DNA of 9,863 nt from an uncultured Megasphaera sp. (GTDB taxonomy: Bacteria; Bacillota; Negativicutes; Veillonellales; Megasphaeraceae): contig NZ_CATWFF010000076.1 of the NCBI RefSeq assembly GCF_958350005.1, positions 1-9,863 of the forward strand, given 5' to 3'. Shown here in pieces: positions 7,013 through 9,863 of the stretch. The notes beneath the pieces were generated by a model. That model was not told where the DNA came from. It ran no database searches and was given only the letters and a program-made list of their open reading frames with translations. Every line of letters starts with the position of its first letter. The first letter of the stretch is position 1. Made by a program: the position numbers and the translations under genes.

Positions 7013-7056
7013 TAGTATATATTGGCATCCGTTTATATTGGAAAGGAGATTGCATC

Positions 7057-8499
7057 GTGAAAAGGAAAGAAATCTTTTCAACTGTTTCTGAGGCAGCAGA
7101 ACAGTTGAATGAGATTATTGAACATTCTTTCGACGGTATTTTTATTACTGATGAACAAGGCAATGTTCTCCGCACAAATCATGCATACGAAGAAATTACA
7201 GGGCTGACAAAAAAGGAAGTACTTGGTCAAAATATAGCTACATTAGTTGAAAAGAAACTGATTTCTGAATCGGGCTCTCTTATGGTTATGAGGACAGGAA
7301 AGCCTATTACGCTGCAACAGCGATTTCGCTCTGGCAAAGAAGCCCTCATTACCAGCTCCCCGATTACAGACAAAGCAGGAAAACTGGTAATGATCGTTAC
7401 CAATGTGCGGGATTTGACAGAAATTTATAATTTAAAAGAAACGGTCAAAGAAAAATCACTGGCCATGGAACAGCTACGCCTGCAGCTAGAACACATGCAG
7501 ACACCTTTATCGGAACAGGAAGTGATCATCAAAGATGAAACGACTCTTGCTTCGATTTTGTTGGCCAACCGCGTCGCCTTCATGGATACGACGGTCATGC
7601 TTCTGGGGGAAACAGGCGTCGGAAAAGAAGTAATGGCCCGTTACATTTATCAGCATAGTCAACGGGCGCAGAATAGTTTTATCAAGGTAAACTGCGGTGC
7701 CATTCCGGAAACGCTTATTGAAAGTGAACTGTTCGGCTATGAAAGCGGGGCCTTTACCGGCGCTAATCGCACGGGAAAGATTGGCTTGTTTGAGCTGGCT
7801 AATAAGGGTACGCTGTTCCTCGACGAAATTGGTGAACTTCCTAAAGATATGCAGGTCAAACTCCTGCGGGCTTTACAGGAACGGGAGATTATGCGCGTTG
7901 GCGGCACAAAACCCGTTCATATTGATGTCCGCATAATTGCTGCCACCAACCGTAATCTGGAAGAAATGGTAAAAAACGGTGAGTTCCGACAGGATCTGTA
8001 TTATCGTCTTACCGTATTTCCCATCGCTATTCCTCCGCTGCGATTTCGCAAGAAAGATATTACTCCATTAGCCCTATCTTTTTTGGGAAAACTAAATAAA
8101 AAGTATAATTTTCATAAAGTCTTTGCTCCTCTTTCTATTCGTCTTCTCAATGATTACCATTGGCCTGGCAACATTCGTGAGCTGAAAAACATTGTCGAAC
8201 GGGCGGTCATTATCAGTGCTCATGATGAAATACAGCCAGAAGAACTGCACATTCTTTATCAGCCGCAGCACTTACAAAATGAACCTTTATCCCCACCGGA
8301 ACAAATTCTTCCTGAATCTCCCCAAGAAGAGCTTCCTGCAGATCTTGACAAGACCTTGGCAGATATTGAATATACCTACCTCACCAGAGCCTACGAGCAG
8401 TATGGAAATGTCCGTGATGCCGCCAGAGCCTTAGGTATTACACCATCTACCTTTGTTCGGCGCCGCAAACGTCATACAGAGGCAGCAGAACCATCATGA
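7057..8499 (+). CDS. Sigma-54-dependent transcriptional activator (PAS-AAA+-Fis HTH)
   Basis: This 480-residue bacterial enhancer-binding protein has a PAS sensor domain (about 14-125: [20 protein letters not shown] onward) and a short helical linker (about 127-150). The AAA+ domain follows, with Walker A GETGVGKE (184-191), GAFTGA (231-236), which contacts sigma-54, and Walker [10 protein letters not shown] (from L253; D256, E257). The C-terminal Fis-type HTH is [20 protein letters not shown] (from N451). No phospho-acceptor receiver domain is seen, so a small ligand or redox cue sensed by PAS is likely, but no haem- or flavin-binding residue is evident. GTG 7057 is chosen for AAAGGAGA (7042-7049); the in-frame TTG at 6961 is not supported. 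It is separated from rpoN by 108 nt with a candidate own promoter. It is the obvious activator of the promoter at 11-27. Confidence 0.93.
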   Translation: MKRKEIFSTVSEAAEQLNEIIEHSFDGIFITDEQGNVLRTNHAYEEITGLTKKEVLGQNIATLVEKKLISESGSLMVMRTGKPITLQQRFRSGKEALITSSPITDKAGKLVMIVTNVRDLTEIYNLKETVKEKSLAMEQLRLQLEHMQTPLSEQEVIIKDETTLASILLANRVAFMDTTVMLLGETGVGKEVMARYIYQHSQRAQNSFIKVNCGAIPETLIESELFGYESGAFTGANRTGKIGLFELANKGTLFLDEIGELPKDMQVKLLRALQEREIMRVGGTKPVHIDVRIIAATNRNLEEMVKNGEFRQDLYYRLTVFPIAIPPLRFRKKDITPLALSFLGKLNKKYNFHKVFAPLSIRLLNDYHWPGNIRELKNIVERAVIISAHDEIQPEELHILYQPQHLQNEPLSPPEQILPESPQEELPADLDKTLADIEYTYLTRAYEQYGNVRDAARALGITPSTFVRRRKRHTEAAEPS

Positions 8500-8517
8500 C
8501 TCATGCATTCTCATTTA

Positions 8518-8546
8518 TTGACATATGTCATATATGATTTTATAAT
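8518..8546 (+). promoter_or_regulatory. Consensus sigma-70 promoter of DUF134-mrp
   Basis: TTGACA at 8518-8523 and TATAAT at 8541-8546 are separated by exactly 17 bp, so both hexamers match consensus. It lies 33 nt before the DUF134 start codon at 8579. A promoter this strong usually needs repression, and a palindrome overlaps its -35 box (next entry). It separates the DUF134-mrp pair from the activator gene upstream, for which no intrinsic terminator is visible. Confidence 0.88.
8519..8530. promoter_or_regulatory. 12-bp perfect palindrome overlapping the -35 box (candidate operator)
   Basis: TGACATATGTCA is fully self-complementary and covers the last five bases of the TTGACA box. A second, shorter palindrome (CATATATG, 8529-8536) adjoins it. 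A dimeric repressor bound here would block the promoter. The adjacent DUF134 DNA-binding protein is the natural candidate (inference). Confidence 0.5.
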
Positions 8547-8578
8547 GGACGTAATGGGATGCGAAAGGGGGTATGTCT

Positions 8579-8941
8579 ATGCCGAGACCGCCGCGGTGCC
8601 GCCGCGTATGTTCCCTGCCTGCAGCCGGGGAATTTGCGCCGCCAGACTGTACAGCCAATACGGCTGCCGTCGTCATGACCGTCGATGAATACGAAGTAAT
8701 CCGCCTCATCGATCTGGTCGGTCAGACACAGGAACAGTGTGCCGTCCAGATGAATGTATCGCGTACGACAGTTACCGGTATTTACGATACGGCACGGCGA
8801 AAGCTGGCCGATGCCCTCGTCCATGGAAAACGCCTTCTCATCGAAGGCGGTCCTGTCCAAATCTGCGAACATGCCGCCTCCTGCTGCCATACGGGCTGTC
8901 AGGACCGGGCATGTCATCCAAAGGAGAATGATAACTTATGA
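8579..8941 (+). CDS. DUF134 family DNA-binding protein
   Basis: This 120-residue protein starts MPRPPRCRRVC, as DUF134 members do. Its centre (about residues 33-91, MTVDEYEVIRLIDLVGQTQEQCAVQMNVSRTTVTG onward to GKRLLIEGG) is a sigma-region-4-like helix-turn-helix. The C-terminal third is Cys-rich (ICEHAASCCHTGCQDRAC, five Cys), which hints at metal or redox sensing. ATG 8579 is chosen over ATG 8573 because AAAGGGGG (8564-8571) spaces it correctly. Its stop overlaps the start of mrp by ATGA, so the two are co-translated. A plausible job is autoregulation of this Fe-S-linked operon through the palindrome at 8519-8530. The family has been seen beside iron-sulfur genes, but its ligand is not certain. 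Confidence 0.85.
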   Translation: MPRPPRCRRVCSLPAAGEFAPPDCTANTAAVVMTVDEYEVIRLIDLVGQTQEQCAVQMNVSRTTVTGIYDTARRKLADALVHGKRLLIEGGPVQICEHAASCCHTGCQDRACHPKENDNL

Positions 8942-9774
8942 GTGAATCTTGTACCCATGACTGTTCCAGCTGCGGCAGCAGCTGTGCCAGCCGTACGGAA
9001 CCACAGAGCCTGCAGGCCAAGCCCCATGCCGGCAGCCATGTCAAACACGTCATTGCCGTCATGAGCGGCAAAGGCGGCGTAGGCAAATCGCTGGTTACGT
9101 CCCTCATGGCAGTCCAGATGCAGCGCCGCGGCTTTAAAACAGCCATTCTCGACGCCGACATTACGGGCCCGTCTATTCCCAAGGTATTCGGCATTACGGC
9201 CCATGCCACGGGAGATGAAAAAGGGATCTTCCCCGTTGCTACCAAGACGGGCATCAAAGTCATGTCCATGAACCTGCTCCTGGAAGACGCCGCTTCGCCA
9301 GTCGTATGGCGCGGGCCCGTCATTGCCGGTGCAGTTAAACAGTTCTGGACCGACGTCGTGTGGGGCGATATTGACTACATGTTCGTCGATATGCCGCCGG
9401 GAACGGGCGACGTACCGCTGACAGTCTTCCAGTCTCTGCCAGTAGACGGCATCCTCGTCGTCACATCGCCGCAGGAACTGGTATCGCTCATCGTCGAAAA
9501 GGCTCTGAAAATGTCGGAAATGATGCATGTCCCCATTCTCGGCCTCATCGAAAACATGAGCTACTTCGAATGTCCTGACTGCCATACGCGCCATGAAATC
9601 TTCGGCCCCAGCCACGTCGAAGCATCGGCGCAGAAATACGACATTCCCCATACAGCCAAGCTCCCTATTGACCCCAACTTTGCTGCATACTGCGACAAAG
9701 GCGACATCGAAAGCTACGAATCGGACAACCTGTCTGACACGGCGTCCTTCCTGCAGGGCGTATTAGGGGACTAA
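8938..9774 (+). CDS. mrp: Mrp/NBP35-family Fe-S cluster carrier ATPase
   Basis: This 278-residue protein is a deviant-Walker P-loop ATPase: SGKGGVGKS at 43-51, followed by LDADITGPS and VDMPPGTGD. The cluster-binding pair is ECPDC (C212, C215), the hallmark of Mrp/NBP35 proteins that assemble a bridged [4Fe-4S] cluster in a homodimer and pass it to apoproteins. The N-terminus adds a Cys-rich tail (C5, C9, C12, C16), as in some anaerobe homologues. It is cytosolic with no signal peptide. It overlaps the DUF134 gene by 4 nt. An intrinsic terminator follows 14 nt after the stop. Codons favour C/G at third positions far more than the upstream operon, consistent with core gene status. Confidence 0.92.
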   Translation: MSESCTHDCSSCGSSCASRTEPQSLQAKPHAGSHVKHVIAVMSGKGGVGKSLVTSLMAVQMQRRGFKTAILDADITGPSIPKVFGITAHATGDEKGIFPVATKTGIKVMSMNLLLEDAASPVVWRGPVIAGAVKQFWTDVVWGDIDYMFVDMPPGTGDVPLTVFQSLPVDGILVVTSPQELVSLIVEKALKMSEMMHVPILGLIENMSYFECPDCHTRHEIFGPSHVEASAQKYDIPHTAKLPIDPNFAAYCDKGDIESYESDNLSDTASFLQGVLGD

Positions 9775-9788
9775 GTACATAAAAAGCC

Positions 9789-9829
9789 AAGAGCGCACAG
9801 ATTCTGCTCGAGTCTGTACGCTCTTTTTT
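9789..9829 (+). terminator. Intrinsic terminator after mrp
   Basis: AAGAGCGCACAGA (9789-9801) pairs with TCTGTACGCTCTT (9813-9825), 12 of 13 positions, with an 11-nt loop and a T-run at 9824-9829. It closes the DUF134-mrp unit. The A-run at 9781-9785 could give some termination from the other strand. Confidence 0.92.
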
Positions 9830-9863
9830 CGTGTATTCCACATTATACCAGGGTGCCGGGAAG

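Noticed and set aside
7022..7040. TTGGCAT ahead of the activator gene as a second sigma-54 promoter
   Set aside because: There is no GC 10 nt after GG, so the -12 element is missing.
6961..7056. TTG start giving a longer activator
   Set aside because: No ribosome site and unlike the family start; this stretch holds the candidate promoter, and GTG 7057 has AAAGGAGA ahead of it.
8503..8688. A small open frame between the activator and DUF134 genes
   Set aside because: It covers the consensus promoter and overlaps DUF134 in another frame, with no ribosome site.
8914..9651. A 245-codon minus-strand open frame opposite mrp
   Set aside because: It is the antisense shadow of a GC-rich, well-recognised gene; its translation has no family resemblance and no ribosome site.

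Overview
The window reads as a compact accessory operon from an anaerobic low-to-mid-GC Bacillota, most likely a member of the Negativicutes such as a Megasphaera relative. That placement is inferred from protein style (Mrp with an N-terminal Cys cluster next to a DUF134 regulator, a sigma-54 system, LuxC/LuxE relatives without luciferase) and was not checked by a search. All supported genes are on the plus strand.

Region 1 (about 11-6948) is one tightly packed operon. It opens with a near-perfect sigma-54 (-24/-12) promoter at 11-27. The order is: a small NifU C-terminal (Nfu) domain protein; a fusion of a Cys-rich CGGC domain with a MaoC-type hydratase; an acyl carrier protein; a metallo-beta-lactamase-fold hydrolase; a LuxE-like acyl-protein synthetase; a LuxC-like acyl reductase; an ANL-family (AMP-forming) acyl ligase; and rpoN, encoding sigma-54 itself. 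Genes overlap by 8-17 nt or are separated by at most 15 nt, so coupled translation is likely. The catalytic residues are present in nearly every enzyme. The plausible chemistry is activation of a carboxylic acid by the ligase and loading on the carrier protein. The acyl group would then pass to the LuxE C-terminal cysteine and be reduced by LuxC to an aldehyde, with MaoC as a hydratase/dehydratase and the MBL protein as a thioesterase or editing enzyme. No luciferase (LuxA/LuxB) and no ketosynthase are in view, so this is neither bioluminescence nor a complete polyketide or fatty-acid synthase. The end product is unknown.

Region 2 (6949-8499) carries a PAS-AAA+-Fis sigma-54-dependent activator (GAFTGA motif intact) with its own candidate promoter. 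The window therefore holds a sigma-54 promoter, the sigma factor and a candidate activator. This looks like a self-contained, possibly self-amplifying switch for the acyl-reductase operon.

Region 3 (8500-9829) looks like core genome. It has a textbook sigma-70 promoter (TTGACA, 17 bp, TATAAT) overlapped by a 12-bp perfect palindrome, a DUF134 DNA-binding protein overlapping an Mrp/NBP35-type Fe-S carrier ATPase by ATGA, and a strong intrinsic terminator at 9789-9829. Its base composition is visibly more GC-rich than regions 1 and 2. The last 34 bases hold nothing I can call. I see no tRNA, rRNA, CRISPR or mobile element.
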